DNA from: Gymnodinialimonas sp. 57CJ19
GTDB taxonomy: Bacteria > Pseudomonadota > Alphaproteobacteria > Rhodobacterales > Rhodobacteraceae
Reading direction: 5' to 3'
Length of the DNA: 64,000 nt
Assembly: GCF_038396845.1 (NCBI RefSeq)
Contig: NZ_CP151587.1
Coordinates: 3,570,001-3,634,000, forward strand
Both the position numbers and the translations under genes were made by a program. The notes under the pieces were generated by a model. The model did no database searches and was not told the DNA's origin. It saw only the letters and a list, made by a program, of their open reading frames with translations. Numbering within the stretch: the stretch's first letter is position 1; each line of letters opens with the position of its first letter. Shown one piece after another: positions 17,435-26,524 of this stretch.

Positions 17435-18690
17435 TGTTGGATGACACCACGGCCCCGACCGCCGCGCGCAAACTTGTAGAAGTGCGCAACCTGCGCATGT
17501 ATTTCCCAATCCATACCGGCCTGTTCCGCAAACACACGGGCGATGTGAAGGCCGTCGATGGTGTGAACTTCGACATCTATGAGGGCGAAACCCTTGGTCT
17601 TGTGGGGGAATCCGGCTGCGGCAAGTCCACCTGTGGCCGCGCCGTCATTCGCCTTTACGATCCCACCAGCGCCTCGATCAAGATCGACGGGACCGAACTG
17701 GCCTGGGCCCATGACGGGGCCCGCAAGATCGACGCCCGCGCCGCCAAGATTGCCCGCACTACCAGCCTTGCGATCTTTGTCGGTGGCGTTGCCTTGATGG
17801 CGCTTCTGGCGGTGCAGTTCGCCGCTTTTGCCCAAGGGTGGGCCGTAGCCTTGCAAGCCGCCCTGGTTCTGGCCGCCACCATTGGCGGCTATTTCTTGAC
17901 CCGCAATACGATCCGCGCCTCAGGGGCCAAAGCGGCCGGGATCACGGTCGATGACTTTGCTCCCTCGGAAAACGATTTGCGGCGTTTGCGGCCCACCATG
18001 CAGATGGTGTTCCAGGACCCTCAGGCATCGCTCAACCCGCGCATGACCGTGGCCGCCATCATCGGAGAGCCGCTGTCCGAGCACACAAAACTGTCCAAGG
18101 CCGAGCGCAATGAGCGCATTTACGAGCTTCTGGACGCCGTCGGCCTGAACCGCGATTTCGCCAACCGTTACCCGCACGAGTTTTCCGGCGGGCAACGTCA
18201 GCGCATCGGCATCGCGCGGGCCTTGGCGCTGAACCCCAAGTTTATCGTCTGCGACGAACCGATCGCGGCGTTGGACGTGTCGATTCAGGCACAAGTGGTC
18301 AACCTGTTGGAAGACTTGCAGGAAAAGCTGGGTCTGACCTATCTGTTCATCTCCCACGACCTGTCGATGGTGCGCCATATCGCGGACCGGGTGGCAGTGA
18401 TGTATCTGGGCAAGATCGCCGAACTGGCACCGCGTGACGCGCTGTTCAACGATCCGCTTCACCCCTACACCAAGGCGCTTCTCAGCGCTGTGCCCGAGCC
18501 TGACCCCGCCGCCCATGACGTGGCCGAGCGGGTGATCTTGCAGGGCGACGTCCCCTCGCCTTCCAACCCGCCCCTGGGCTGCAACTTTTGCACCCGCTGT
18601 CCCGCCGTGATGGACATTTGCCGGGTAGAAGACCCCGAAATGAAGGAAGTACGCCCGGGCCGCTTTGTGGCCTGCCACCTTCACGACTGA
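17434..18690 (+). CDS. Peptide/opine ABC importer ATPase (OppF/DppF-like) with membrane-like insertion
   Basis: A 418-residue second ATPase of the importer. Walker [10 protein letters not shown] is at 58-66, the Q-loop [14 protein letters not shown] at 191-204, signature [15 protein letters not shown], Walker [13 protein letters not shown], and switch ISHDLSM; the C-terminal [14 protein letters not shown] motif is present. The distance from the Walker A lysine to the Q-loop glutamine is about 130 residues, against roughly 45 in usual OppF proteins. The extra part (about residues 91-183) holds two hydrophobic segments near 110-135 and 136-156. All catalytic motifs survive, so the protein is probably functional. 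Confidence 0.88.
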   Translation: MLDDTTAPTAARKLVEVRNLRMYFPIHTGLFRKHTGDVKAVDGVNFDIYEGETLGLVGESGCGKSTCGRAVIRLYDPTSASIKIDGTELAWAHDGARKIDARAAKIARTTSLAIFVGGVALMALLAVQFAAFAQGWAVALQAALVLAATIGGYFLTRNTIRASGAKAAGITVDDFAPSENDLRRLRPTMQMVFQDPQASLNPRMTVAAIIGEPLSEHTKLSKAERNERIYELLDAVGLNRDFANRYPHEFSGGQRQRIGIARALALNPKFIVCDEPIAALDVSIQAQVVNLLEDLQEKLGLTYLFISHDLSMVRHIADRVAVMYLGKIAELAPRDALFNDPLHPYTKALLSAVPEPDPAAHDVAERVILQGDVPSPSNPPLGCNFCTRCPAVMDICRVEDPEMKEVRPGRFVACHLHD

Positions 18691-18771
18691 ACACAAAAAG
18701 ACCGCCGAGAAGGTGGCAGAAGAAAACGCCTGAAAAGGTAAACGAAACCAATATGGAGAGAGAAAACCAAG

Positions 18772-20493
18772 ATGAAACGTACATCCATCCTTCTCGGAGC
18801 CGCGGCGGCATTCGCCTGCGCTCCGCTGGCCGCGCTGGCCGACGGGCACCTTGCCCGCGGCGGCTCGGGCCACCTCAACATCATCTATTGGCAAGCGCCA
18901 TCCACGATGAACCCGTTCCTGTCGGGCGGCACGAAAGAGGTCGAGGCCGCGTCGCTGGTTCTCGAAAGCCTTGCGCGTTTTGATGACACGGGCGCCATGG
19001 TTCCCTGGCTTGCCGCAGACATCCCAACCGTTGAAAACGGCGGCATCTCTGAAGACCTGACTCAGATCACTTGGCAGCTTCAGGAAGGCATCCTGTGGTC
19101 CGATGGCAGCGCGATGACCGCGGCTGACGCCGTGTTCACGTGGGAATATTGCACCCACCCCGAAGGCGGTTGCGCACAGGCATCCTACTTTGACGGTGTT
19201 GAAAGCATCGTGGCCGTGGATGACACCACGATCCAGATCACTTTCGACGCGCCAACGCCCTTCCCCTATACCGCGCTGGTCGGCTCCGAGAGCCCGATCA
19301 TCCAGGCCGCTCAGTTTGCTGACTGCCTTGGCGCGCGTGCGCCCGAGTGCACCGAGGCCAACTTTGGCCCCATCGGCACCGGTCCATTTGTTGTGACGGA
19401 CTTCCGCCCCAACGACGTGATCGAACTGGCTGCAAACGATAACTACCGTGTGCCAGATCAGCCCCACTTCGCGACCGTGACGTTCAAAGGTGGTGGCGAT
19501 GCGACGGCTGCAGCGCGTTCCGTGCTTGAAACAGGCGAGTTCGACTACGCTTGGAACCTGCAAATCGACCCGACGATCTTGGCTCAGATGGAAGCCCAGG
19601 GTAACGGCACAGTTGTGACCGCCTTCGGTACGTCCGTTGAGCGTCTGCACCTGAACCAGACCAACCCTGATCCGGCACTGGGCGACCTGCGCTCCACCGT
19701 TGAAGGGGGCGAGCATCCGTTCCTGACACACCCCGCAGTGGGTCAAGCCATGTCCATGGCCATCGACCGCGCCTTGCTGGTTGAAGTCGGCTACGGCGCA
19801 GGCGGTCAGCCGACCTGTAACGTTCTGCCCGCTCCTGCGGCCTATGCGTCCACTGCCAACGATGGCTGCCTTGTGCAGGACATCGCCGGCGCCAACGCAC
19901 TGCTGGACGAAGCTGGCATCGTTGACACCGACGGTGACGGCATCCGCGAATTGGATGGTGTGCCACTCTCCGTGCTCTACCAGACCTCCACCAACGCCGT
20001 CCGTCAGGACACGCAGGCACTGGTGAAGCAGTGGTGGGCCGAGATCGGCATCGACGCCGAGCTTCGCAACATCGACGCGTCCGTGTTCTTCGGCGGCGAT
20101 CCGGCATCCCCGGACACGTTCCAGAAGTTCTATGCGGACATCGAGATGTACACGAACAACTTCTCGGGCGTTGACCCTCAGGCGTACATGGCCAACTGGC
20201 TCTGCTCGGACATCCCTGGCCCCGACAGCCAGTGGCAGGGTGCCAACATCCAGCGCTTCTGTGACCCGGCTTATGACGAGCTGGTGCTCGAAATGGCTGG
20301 CACGGCTGACCTTGAGGCCCGTGGCGAACTGGCGATGGCAATGAACGACATGCTGATGCAGTCGTACTCCATCATCCCACTGGTTCACCGTGGTGGTGTT
20401 TCCGCACACGCGAACTCGCTCGGCGGCATCCGCATGTCCGACTGGGACAGCGAGCTGTGGAACATCGCCGAATGGCACCGCATTCCTGAGTAA
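18772..20493 (+). CDS. Peptide/opine ABC importer substrate-binding protein
   Basis: A 573-residue periplasmic protein of the SBP_bac_5 (OppA/DppA) family. A Sec signal peptide with cleavage near ALA-DGH precedes the mature part. Family landmarks include the N-terminal LNIIYWQAPSTMNPFLSGG and the EGILWSDGSAMTAADAVFTW block. A VDTDGDGIRELDG loop resembles a calcium-binding DxDxDG stretch seen in some members. GGAGAG before the ATG is a strong Shine-Dalgarno, consistent with the high expression expected of a binding protein. A stable hairpin directly follows the gene. Confidence 0.92.
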   Translation: MKRTSILLGAAAAFACAPLAALADGHLARGGSGHLNIIYWQAPSTMNPFLSGGTKEVEAASLVLESLARFDDTGAMVPWLAADIPTVENGGISEDLTQITWQLQEGILWSDGSAMTAADAVFTWEYCTHPEGGCAQASYFDGVESIVAVDDTTIQITFDAPTPFPYTALVGSESPIIQAAQFADCLGARAPECTEANFGPIGTGPFVVTDFRPNDVIELAANDNYRVPDQPHFATVTFKGGGDATAAARSVLETGEFDYAWNLQIDPTILAQMEAQGNGTVVTAFGTSVERLHLNQTNPDPALGDLRSTVEGGEHPFLTHPAVGQAMSMAIDRALLVEVGYGAGGQPTCNVLPAPAAYASTANDGCLVQDIAGANALLDEAGIVDTDGDGIRELDGVPLSVLYQTSTNAVRQDTQALVKQWWAEIGIDAELRNIDASVFFGGDPASPDTFQKFYADIEMYTNNFSGVDPQAYMANWLCSDIPGPDSQWQGANIQRFCDPAYDELVLEMAGTADLEARGELAMAMNDMLMQSYSIIPLVHRGGVSAHANSLGGIRMSDWDSELWNIAEWHRIPE

Positions 20494-20509
20494 TGTGACC
20501 TGATCAATC

Positions 20510-20541
20510 GCCCTGCCCCCCTTACTCTCAGGGGGCGGGGC
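20510..20541 (+). terminator. Intra-operon attenuating hairpin after the binding protein
   Basis: Stem GCCCTGCCCCC / GGGGGCGGGGC (11 pairs, one G-U) with a 10-base loop, 16 bases after the binding-protein stop and without a T-run. Such hairpins commonly stabilise binding-protein mRNA or reduce read-through into permease genes. Confidence 0.65.
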
Positions 20542-20595
20542 ACCCCGCGTTTCTCAACCATCCATCTGATTTTTCGTAGGCAGAACCCAATTCCC

Positions 20596-20733
20596 ATGCG
20601 GTCCCCCCTTCCCCACCCCCTCCTCGCTACGCTCCTCGCAGGTGTCCCTTTGGGCCATGCGCGCGCAATGACGGACCGGGCAGCGGCGGACCTTATCGGA
20701 ACTGTGTTTAGCGCCGCGCGAGAGGCTGCCTGA
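20596..20733 (+). CDS. Possible small ORF upstream of the permease
   Basis: A 45-codon frame from ATG 20596 to TGA 20731-20733, ending one base before the ATG of the permease gene. The predicted peptide starts with a hydrophobic stretch (HPLLATLLAGVPLGHARA) resembling a short signal sequence and ends with AAREAA. There is no strong Shine-Dalgarno. It could be a translational leader for the permease or simply chance; I recognise no family. Confidence 0.2.
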   Translation: MRSPLPHPLLATLLAGVPLGHARAMTDRAAADLIGTVFSAAREAA

Positions 20734-20734
20734 T

Positions 20735-21742
20735 ATGCTGACCTTCACCATCCGTCGCCTGATCCTTGCGATCCCGACGTTGATCTTCATCAGCTTCGTG
20801 ATCTTCCTGATCGTGAAACTCAGCCCCTCGGACCCGACAGCGGGCCTGCCCCTGACGATCCCGCCGGAGGTGCGCGAAGCGATCCGCGAAAGCCTTGGGG
20901 TGAATGACCCGATCTTTGTGCAATACTTCAAATGGCTCAAACTGATGGTTTGGGACGAGCCTTTGCACCTGCTTGACGGCTGGTTCGGCACATCCATGGC
21001 GCCCGATGGCCCGCGGATCATCAGCTATCAGACCCGGAGCCCGGTGATGGAGCTGATCATGCAGCGGATGCCGCAAACCCTTTGGGTTGTGGGCACCTCT
21101 TACATCGTCGGCATCCTGATCGCGGTGCCCCTGGGCGTGATCTCGGCCTACAAGCAATATTCGTGGTTCGACCAGATTGGCACGTTCATCTCGATGATCG
21201 GTTTCTCGGTCCCCACCTTCTTCACCGGCGTGTTGTTCATCGTGATCTTCGCCGTGAACCTTGGCTGGTTCCCCTCGGTCTATGACACCACATTGGAAGT
21301 CACGGATTGGGAGACCTTCTGGGCCCAGATCCGCCAAATGATCATGCCCGTGATGGTCCTTGGCCTGTTCAACGCGTCACAAATCTCTCGCTACATGCGG
21401 GCGTCGATGCTGGACAACCTGAACCAGGATTATGTGCGCACCGCACGGGCCAAGGGCCTGGGCGAAAGCGTTGTGGTTCTGGTCCACGTGCTGCGCAACT
21501 CGATGATCCCCGTGGTCACTGTCATCGCGCTGAACGTGCCCGCTGTCTTTGGCGGCGCGATCATCACTGAACAGGTATTCAAGGTGAACGGTATCGGCCA
21601 ACTGCTGATCATCGCCATTCAAGCGGGCGACGTGCCGGTGGTGCAGACCGTCAGCTTCATCTTTGCGATCCTGATCGTGCTCTTCAACCTCATCGCCGAT
21701 ATCCTTTACGGCGTTCTGGATCCGAGGATTCGTTATGACTGA
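20735..21742 (+). CDS. Peptide/opine ABC importer permease (DppB/OppB-like)
   Basis: A 335-residue inner-membrane permease with about six helices. The long periplasmic region between helices 1 and 2 and the EAA-type cytoplasmic loop (DYVRTARAKGLGESVVVLVHVLRNS) that contacts the ATPases are typical of the B subunit of peptide importers. It ends PRIRYD as many family members do. The stop overlaps the start of the next permease gene by eight bases (ATGACTGA), so the pair is translationally coupled. Confidence 0.92.
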   Translation: MLTFTIRRLILAIPTLIFISFVIFLIVKLSPSDPTAGLPLTIPPEVREAIRESLGVNDPIFVQYFKWLKLMVWDEPLHLLDGWFGTSMAPDGPRIISYQTRSPVMELIMQRMPQTLWVVGTSYIVGILIAVPLGVISAYKQYSWFDQIGTFISMIGFSVPTFFTGVLFIVIFAVNLGWFPSVYDTTLEVTDWETFWAQIRQMIMPVMVLGLFNASQISRYMRASMLDNLNQDYVRTARAKGLGESVVVLVHVLRNSMIPVVTVIALNVPAVFGGAIITEQVFKVNGIGQLLIIAIQAGDVPVVQTVSFIFAILIVLFNLIADILYGVLDPRIRYD

Positions 21743-22784
21743 GACCTCAGCCGACATCCAAACCACCCGCGCCCCGCGCAACCAATGGTGGGACGTGTGG
21801 GACCAGTTCCGCACCCACAAGGGCGCGCTCTTTGGCCTTGGGTTCTTCATCTTCTCGCTGTTGTTCGTCTATCTGGGGCCGCTGTTCTGGACGCTGGAAA
21901 GCACCTACATCGACATCCGGGCGCGCAATACGAACCACATGGTGTCTTGCCTTGGCGTTGGCGGGGGGTGGTTCTCGTTTGCGGGGTGGGCCGCATGGTT
22001 CAGCGATATGCCCGCCTGTTTCTGGAGCCCTGAGGAATTCAGCCGCGCCAATCCGGTCTATGGGTTGAAGCTGACCTGGGCGCATCCCCTGGGTGCAGAC
22101 CAACTGGGCCGGGATACGTTGTCGCGGATGATGGTCGGCGGGCAGACCTCTATCGCAGTGGGTCTGACGGCGATGCTTCTGGCGCTGTTCTTCGGGACGC
22201 TGATCGGCGTTCTGGCGGGCTATTTCAAGAAGATCGACGGGCCGCTGATGCGCTTGACCGACCTGTTTCTTGCCATGCCGCTGCTACCGCTGCTGTTGGT
22301 CATCATCATGCTGTTCCGCGACACATTGCGGAACGCCTTCGGGCCCGAGGGCGGGATCTTCGTGCTGATCGTGGTGGTCATTGGCCTGACGTCGTGGATG
22401 CAGACCGCCCGTGTTGTGCGCGGCGATGTACTCGCGCTGAAAGAACGTGAATTCGTGCTCGCTGCCCGCTCCATCGGGACGCCGCCGTGGCGGCTGATCC
22501 TGCGCCACGTGCTGCCCAATGTGATGTCCTCGATCATGGTGTCGGCAACCCTTGGGATCGCCAACGCGATCATCACGGAATCAGCGCTGTCGTTTCTGGG
22601 CCTCGGCTTTCCGTCGGACTTCCCCACATGGGGCCGCCTGCTGTTTGATGCCACCGATTGGCTGAGCCAGAACCCCGAGCGTGTGATCTGGCCCGGGCTG
22701 TTCATCTCGCTCACCGTGCTGTCGGTGAACTACATCGGCGACGGCCTGCGTGACGCTTTGGACCCGCGCATTCGGGGCCGCTAA
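21735..22784 (+). CDS. Peptide/opine ABC importer permease (DppC/OppC-like)
   Basis: A 349-residue C-type permease. The N-terminal cytoplasmic stretch, a first helix (GLGFFIFSLLFVYLGPLF), a periplasmic loop ending in GADQLGRDTLSRMM, and the EAA loop (EREFVLAARSIGTPPWRLILRHVLPN) are the family landmarks. The periplasmic loop is longer than average and carries two cysteines (SCLGVG and PACFW). It is the last gene of the importer operon; xseA converges on it 16 bases later with no obvious terminator between. Confidence 0.92.
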   Translation: MTETSADIQTTRAPRNQWWDVWDQFRTHKGALFGLGFFIFSLLFVYLGPLFWTLESTYIDIRARNTNHMVSCLGVGGGWFSFAGWAAWFSDMPACFWSPEEFSRANPVYGLKLTWAHPLGADQLGRDTLSRMMVGGQTSIAVGLTAMLLALFFGTLIGVLAGYFKKIDGPLMRLTDLFLAMPLLPLLLVIIMLFRDTLRNAFGPEGGIFVLIVVVIGLTSWMQTARVVRGDVLALKEREFVLAARSIGTPPWRLILRHVLPNVMSSIMVSATLGIANAIITESALSFLGLGFPSDFPTWGRLLFDATDWLSQNPERVIWPGLFISLTVLSVNYIGDGLRDALDPRIRGR

Positions 22785-22800
22785 AGCCCGGTTGCGACGA

Positions 22801-24396
22801 TCAGAACAAACTACCTTGGCCGCCTTCGGGCGGCTTTGGTTTGCCCCCCCCCGACTTGGCGCCCGCCTTGCCGGACTTTTTGGGCGCAGCCTTCGGCGTG
22901 GCCCCGGTGGGGGTGACACCAAGGCGACCATCGGCGAACTGAATTTCCATCGCCGCATGCCCCTCGGCCTGCGCCTTGGTGGTGAGCACGTCTTCGCCGG
23001 CACGGATCACCGCGTAGCCGCGCCCCAGGGTTTCCTGATAGCCCAAAGTCCGGCGCAAGCGTTCCAGGCCGTCCAACGCCTCTCGGCGGCGGCTGACCGA
23101 CTGCACTGCCGCTTGCGCAAAGCGCGCGCGGACGGCTGCCAACTGCTCCTCCATCTGCGATGTCCTCGCCGTTAATCTCTGCGGATCAAGGCGGGCGGCC
23201 AGACGGTCCAGATCGCGGCGGCCCTGCCTTGCAACACCGGCCAAACGCGCGGGTGTCAGCCCGGCGGCGCGTTCGCCCAAAGCCAGCCGCTTGCGGGCCA
23301 CAGCGCGGTCAAGCGCCGGATCAAGGCGCGAAGACAACCGCTCCAACTGCGCTCGAGCGTCTTTCGTGCGGCTCGCCAAGGCGGGGGCAAGGCGCAGGCT
23401 GGCCAGGTCGAGCCGCTGCCGCGCCGGTTCCATCAGTGCCTCGGGTCGCGGCAAGGCGCGGCCAAGGTCGGTCAACCGCTGCTGGCGGGCGGTCAACGCG
23501 CCGGTGATGCCGCGGGTCAGGATACCCTCCTGCTGGCGCAACCAGTTGAGCATATCCATGCGCACCGGCACCGCCTTCTCCGCCGCGCCCGTGGGCGTGG
23601 GCGCGCGGTAGTCTGAGGCGTAGTCAATCAACGTTGTGTCCGTTTCGTGCCCCACGGCCGAAATCAACGGGATGGCACTTTCCGCCGCTGCGCGCACCAC
23701 GGCTTCCTCGTTGAAGCCCCACAGATCCTCAAGCGAGCCGCCGCCGCGTGCCACAATCAACAGATCCGGCCTTGGCAACGCGCCCCCGGGCGTCAGGGCG
23801 TTGAAGCCCCGGATTGCATTGGCCACTTCCGGCGCACATTTCGGGCCTTGCACGGCCACTGGCCAGATCAGCACCTTGCGCGGGAACCGGTCGCGCAGGC
23901 GGTGCAGGATATCGCGGATCACCGCCCCCGACGGAGACGTCACCACCCCGATGACCTCGGGCAGGAACGGCAGCCGTTGCTTGCGGGCGTCGTCGAACAG
24001 CCCCTCGGCGGCCAGCGCCTTGCGGCGTTTCTCCAACATTGCCATCAATGCGCCGGCGCCCGCGGGTTGCAGATCGTCGATCACCAGTTGGTACTTGGAT
24101 TGGCCGGGGAAGGTGGTGAGCCGTCCGGTGGCGATGACCTCCATCCCCTCTTCCGGCTTGTGGGTCAGACGATTGGCGACACCTTTCCACACGACCGAGG
24201 CGAGAACGCTGCGATCATCCTTCAGGTCCAGATAAATATGACCCGAGCGCGGCAGCGACAGCCGCCCCACCTCGCCCCGCACACGCACATGGGAAAACGC
24301 GCCTTCCACGGTGCGTTTGACCGCGCCGGACAGCTCGCTGACGGTAAATTCCGGGGAATTTCCCGCCGCCCCTTCGTCGTCGATCAGATCATTCAT
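22801..24396 (-). CDS. xseA: Exodeoxyribonuclease VII large subunit
   Basis: A 531-residue large subunit of ExoVII, which degrades single-stranded DNA with the small subunit XseB. The N-terminal OB-fold (FTVSELSGAVKRTVEGAF), the catalytic core with VARGGGSLEDLWGFNEE and SAVGHETDTTLIDYASDYRAPTPTGAAE, and the long coiled C-terminal region are all there. The last 50 residues are a Lys/Pro/Gly-rich tail. It starts three bases after the stop of the upstream Gly/Cys-rich gene, so the two are cotranscribed. xseB is not in the window. Confidence 0.93.
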   Translation of the reverse strand: MNDLIDDEGAAGNSPEFTVSELSGAVKRTVEGAFSHVRVRGEVGRLSLPRSGHIYLDLKDDRSVLASVVWKGVANRLTHKPEEGMEVIATGRLTTFPGQSKYQLVIDDLQPAGAGALMAMLEKRRKALAAEGLFDDARKQRLPFLPEVIGVVTSPSGAVIRDILHRLRDRFPRKVLIWPVAVQGPKCAPEVANAIRGFNALTPGGALPRPDLLIVARGGGSLEDLWGFNEEAVVRAAAESAIPLISAVGHETDTTLIDYASDYRAPTPTGAAEKAVPVRMDMLNWLRQQEGILTRGITGALTARQQRLTDLGRALPRPEALMEPARQRLDLASLRLAPALASRTKDARAQLERLSSRLDPALDRAVARKRLALGERAAGLTPARLAGVARQGRRDLDRLAARLDPQRLTARTSQMEEQLAAVRARFAQAAVQSVSRRREALDGLERLRRTLGYQETLGRGYAVIRAGEDVLTTKAQAEGHAAMEIQFADGRLGVTPTGATPKAAPKKSGKAGAKSGGGKPKPPEGGQGSLF

Positions 24397-24399
24397 CGC

Positions 24400-25134
24400 C
24401 TAGTCTCCGCATCCGCCGCAGCCTCCGGCATCACCATTGCTGTCGCCACCGCCTCCGCCGTCGGAGTGGGAGTCGAATTCCGGCCATTCCCAATACCAGC
24501 CGCCGTCTTGCGCTCCTGCGTCCTTCTTTCGGCGCGGTCTGGGGCCGAACCCGAGCCAGGCGAAGACCACGAACAGGCCAAGGAGAACCAGATAAATCGC
24601 GCCAGAAACACCCTCGATGCCACCCAAAAGGTCCAGAAAACCGAGGACGACAAAGACAAAGAATAGCAGCCCCGCAATGCCCTGGAACGAAAAGCTCCCG
24701 GCTTCGGACTGTAGAAACTTTCGACGGGGCACCGCATCGCGGGCCCAGATATCGGCCGGGGGCTCGACACCGAACTCGGCCTCGTAAAGCGCGCGGGTGG
24801 CCGCGAATTGATCGCGGTAGCGCGGCATCTCCTCCTCTCCGGCGCAGGGCTGGTGGTGGATCGGCTTGCCGATGACGTTGGTGCAAAGGTGATCCCAATA
24901 GTCGCGCGTGAAGGTCAGGTGCATGTGCCAGGCGGCATCCACGATGCGCGACGGCGTCACCTGTCTGTCGCTGATCTGGGTGAGGTAGAGGAACTTCCGG
25001 TATTCCTCGATCACTTGCGCGGTGCGCCGTCGCGACCACCCCTCTGCACGCGAGAGCTTCACCGAGAACGGCGCGCTCCCCGGCCCGTCGAATTGATACG
25101 CCTGAAGCCGCGTCCATAACTCTGGGTTTCGCAT
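24400..25134 (-). CDS. GRDP-like protein with membrane segments and Gly/Cys-rich tail
   Basis: A 244-residue protein. Residues 1-145 resemble the glycine-rich-domain-containing (DUF1399-like) group: EEYRKFLYLTQISDRQVTPS, VDAAWHMHLTFTRDYW, and CAGEEEMPRYRDQFAATRALY, with conserved His residues. Two hydrophobic helices follow (about residues 150-195), then an Arg/Lys cluster and a tail very rich in Gly, Asp and Cys ending GGCGGCGD. Function is unknown. The Gly/Cys tail after a membrane anchor recalls secreted or metal-binding tails, but I cannot assign one. It precedes xseA with a two-base-scale gap. Confidence 0.65.
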   Translation of the reverse strand: MRNPELWTRLQAYQFDGPGSAPFSVKLSRAEGWSRRRTAQVIEEYRKFLYLTQISDRQVTPSRIVDAAWHMHLTFTRDYWDHLCTNVIGKPIHHQPCAGEEEMPRYRDQFAATRALYEAEFGVEPPADIWARDAVPRRKFLQSEAGSFSFQGIAGLLFFVFVVLGFLDLLGGIEGVSGAIYLVLLGLFVVFAWLGFGPRPRRKKDAGAQDGGWYWEWPEFDSHSDGGGGGDSNGDAGGCGGCGD

Positions 25135-25192
25135 GTTGTGCCGCCCTCGCCTGCTCTTTATCTAGGGCGAAGATAACAGAAGGGGCGCGACG

Positions 25193-26455
25193 TTGAACAT
25201 CCTTATCCTTGGTTCCGGTGGCCGTGAACACAGCCTTGCTTGGGCGGCATTGCAGAACCCAAAATGCGACCGCCTGATTGTCGCGCCCGGCAATGCGGGG
25301 ATCGCGCAAATTGCCGATTGTGCAAGTCTGGATGTGGATAACCCCAGTGCGGTGACCGAGTTCGCCGTGGAAAATTCCATTGATTTCGTGATCGTAGGCC
25401 CCGAAGCGCCGCTTGCAGCGGGCGTTGTGGATATGTTGAGGAATGCGGGAATTCTGGCATTCGGCCCCACGGCGGCGGCAGCACAGTTGGAGGCCTCCAA
25501 GACCTTCACCAAGGAAGTCTGCGATGCGGCCTCGGCACCGACGGCGGCCTGGGCGCGGTTCACGCAAGCAGAACCAGCCCGCGACTACATCCGCGAAAAG
25601 GGCGCACCGATCGTGGTGAAGGCCGACGGATTGGCGGCGGGCAAAGGCGTTGTGGTCGCCATGACCGAGGATGAGGCGCTGGCGGCCATTGATGACATGT
25701 TCGACGGCGCCTTCGGCGACGCGGGCGCGGAAGTGGTGATTGAAGAGTTCATGGACGGCGAGGAAGCCTCGTATTTCATCCTCTGCGATGGCGAAACCTG
25801 CCTGCCCATCGGCACCGCTCAGGACCACAAACGCGCCTTCGATGGCGACAAAGGCCCCAACACCGGCGGCATGGGCGCCTATTCCCCCGCCCCCGTGCTG
25901 ACCGACGAGATCGCGCAAACGGCGTTGGATCAGATCATCAAGCCGACCATGGCCGAAATGACCCGGCGCGGCACGCCCTATACCGGCGTGCTCTATGCGG
26001 GCCTGATGATTAAAGACGGCCAGCCAAGGTTGGTGGAATACAACGCCCGTTTCGGCGACCCCGAATGCCAGGTTCTGATGATGCGGTTGGGAGGCCAAGC
26101 GCTCGACCTGATGCTGGCATGTGCCGAGGCGCGTCTGGCTGATGCACAGGTAAACTGGGCCGATGATCACGCGATCACCGTCGTCATGGCCGCGCAGGGC
26201 TACCCCGGCAGCTATGAGAAGGGCAGCGTTATCAAGGGGCTGGACGGCCTTCCTGAAACCTCATCGGAAATGGTGTTCCACGCGGGCACCACGGCGAAAG
26301 ACGGCCAGATCACCGCCACCGGAGGGCGGGCTCTGAACATCACCGCCCGTGGCAACACCCTGCAAGAGGCCCGCAACCAAGCCTACGCGATGGCCGACCG
26401 GGTCGATTGGGCCGAGGGCTTTTTCCGCAAGGATATCGGCTGGCGCGCGTTGTAG
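25193..26455 (+). CDS. purD: Phosphoribosylamine-glycine ligase
   Basis: A 420-residue ATP-grasp enzyme, step two of purine synthesis (phosphoribosylamine + glycine + ATP to GAR). The start is TTG at 25193: it yields the canonical MNILILGSGGREHSLAWA and follows GAAGGGG. Landmarks are GPEAPLAAGVVD, KADGLAAGKGVVVA (ATP-grasp loop), GPNTGGMGAYSPAP, and VEYNARFGDPECQ at the metal site. Full length. Divergent from the Gly/Cys-rich gene with 58 bases between. Confidence 0.95.
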   Translation: MNILILGSGGREHSLAWAALQNPKCDRLIVAPGNAGIAQIADCASLDVDNPSAVTEFAVENSIDFVIVGPEAPLAAGVVDMLRNAGILAFGPTAAAAQLEASKTFTKEVCDAASAPTAAWARFTQAEPARDYIREKGAPIVVKADGLAAGKGVVVAMTEDEALAAIDDMFDGAFGDAGAEVVIEEFMDGEEASYFILCDGETCLPIGTAQDHKRAFDGDKGPNTGGMGAYSPAPVLTDEIAQTALDQIIKPTMAEMTRRGTPYTGVLYAGLMIKDGQPRLVEYNARFGDPECQVLMMRLGGQALDLMLACAEARLADAQVNWADDHAITVVMAAQGYPGSYEKGSVIKGLDGLPETSSEMVFHAGTTAKDGQITATGGRALNITARGNTLQEARNQAYAMADRVDWAEGFFRKDIGWRAL

Positions 26456-26508
26456 ACCGGGCTTCAGCCCGGGGCGCCCCCACCTGTCCCGGTCCAAGGC
26501 CCGGTCTA
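26453..26508. terminator. Long inverted repeat between convergent purD and sugar-isomerase genes
   Basis: Outer arms TAGACCGGGC (26453-26462) and GCCCGGTCTA (26499-26508) are perfectly complementary over 10 bp; the purD stop codon TAG is the first three bases of the left arm. Inside, CCGGGCTTCAGCCCGG forms an alternative smaller hairpin. It lies between two convergent genes and could end transcription from both sides. Confidence 0.5.
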
Positions 26509-26524
26509 CGGCTCAGCTTCCGCC

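Noticed and set aside
17920..20478. An 852-codon minus-strand frame opposite the importer ATPase and binding-protein genes
   Set aside because: It spans two clear plus-strand genes and their gap; composition is that of an antisense frame, with no recognisable domain.
20554..21337. Minus-strand frames opposite the first permease
   Set aside because: They are antisense to a full set of permease landmarks and lack motifs.
24431..26170. A 579-codon minus-strand frame across purD and the Gly/Cys-rich gene
   Set aside because: It overlaps conserved purD on the opposite strand and the other gene in a different frame; no coding support.
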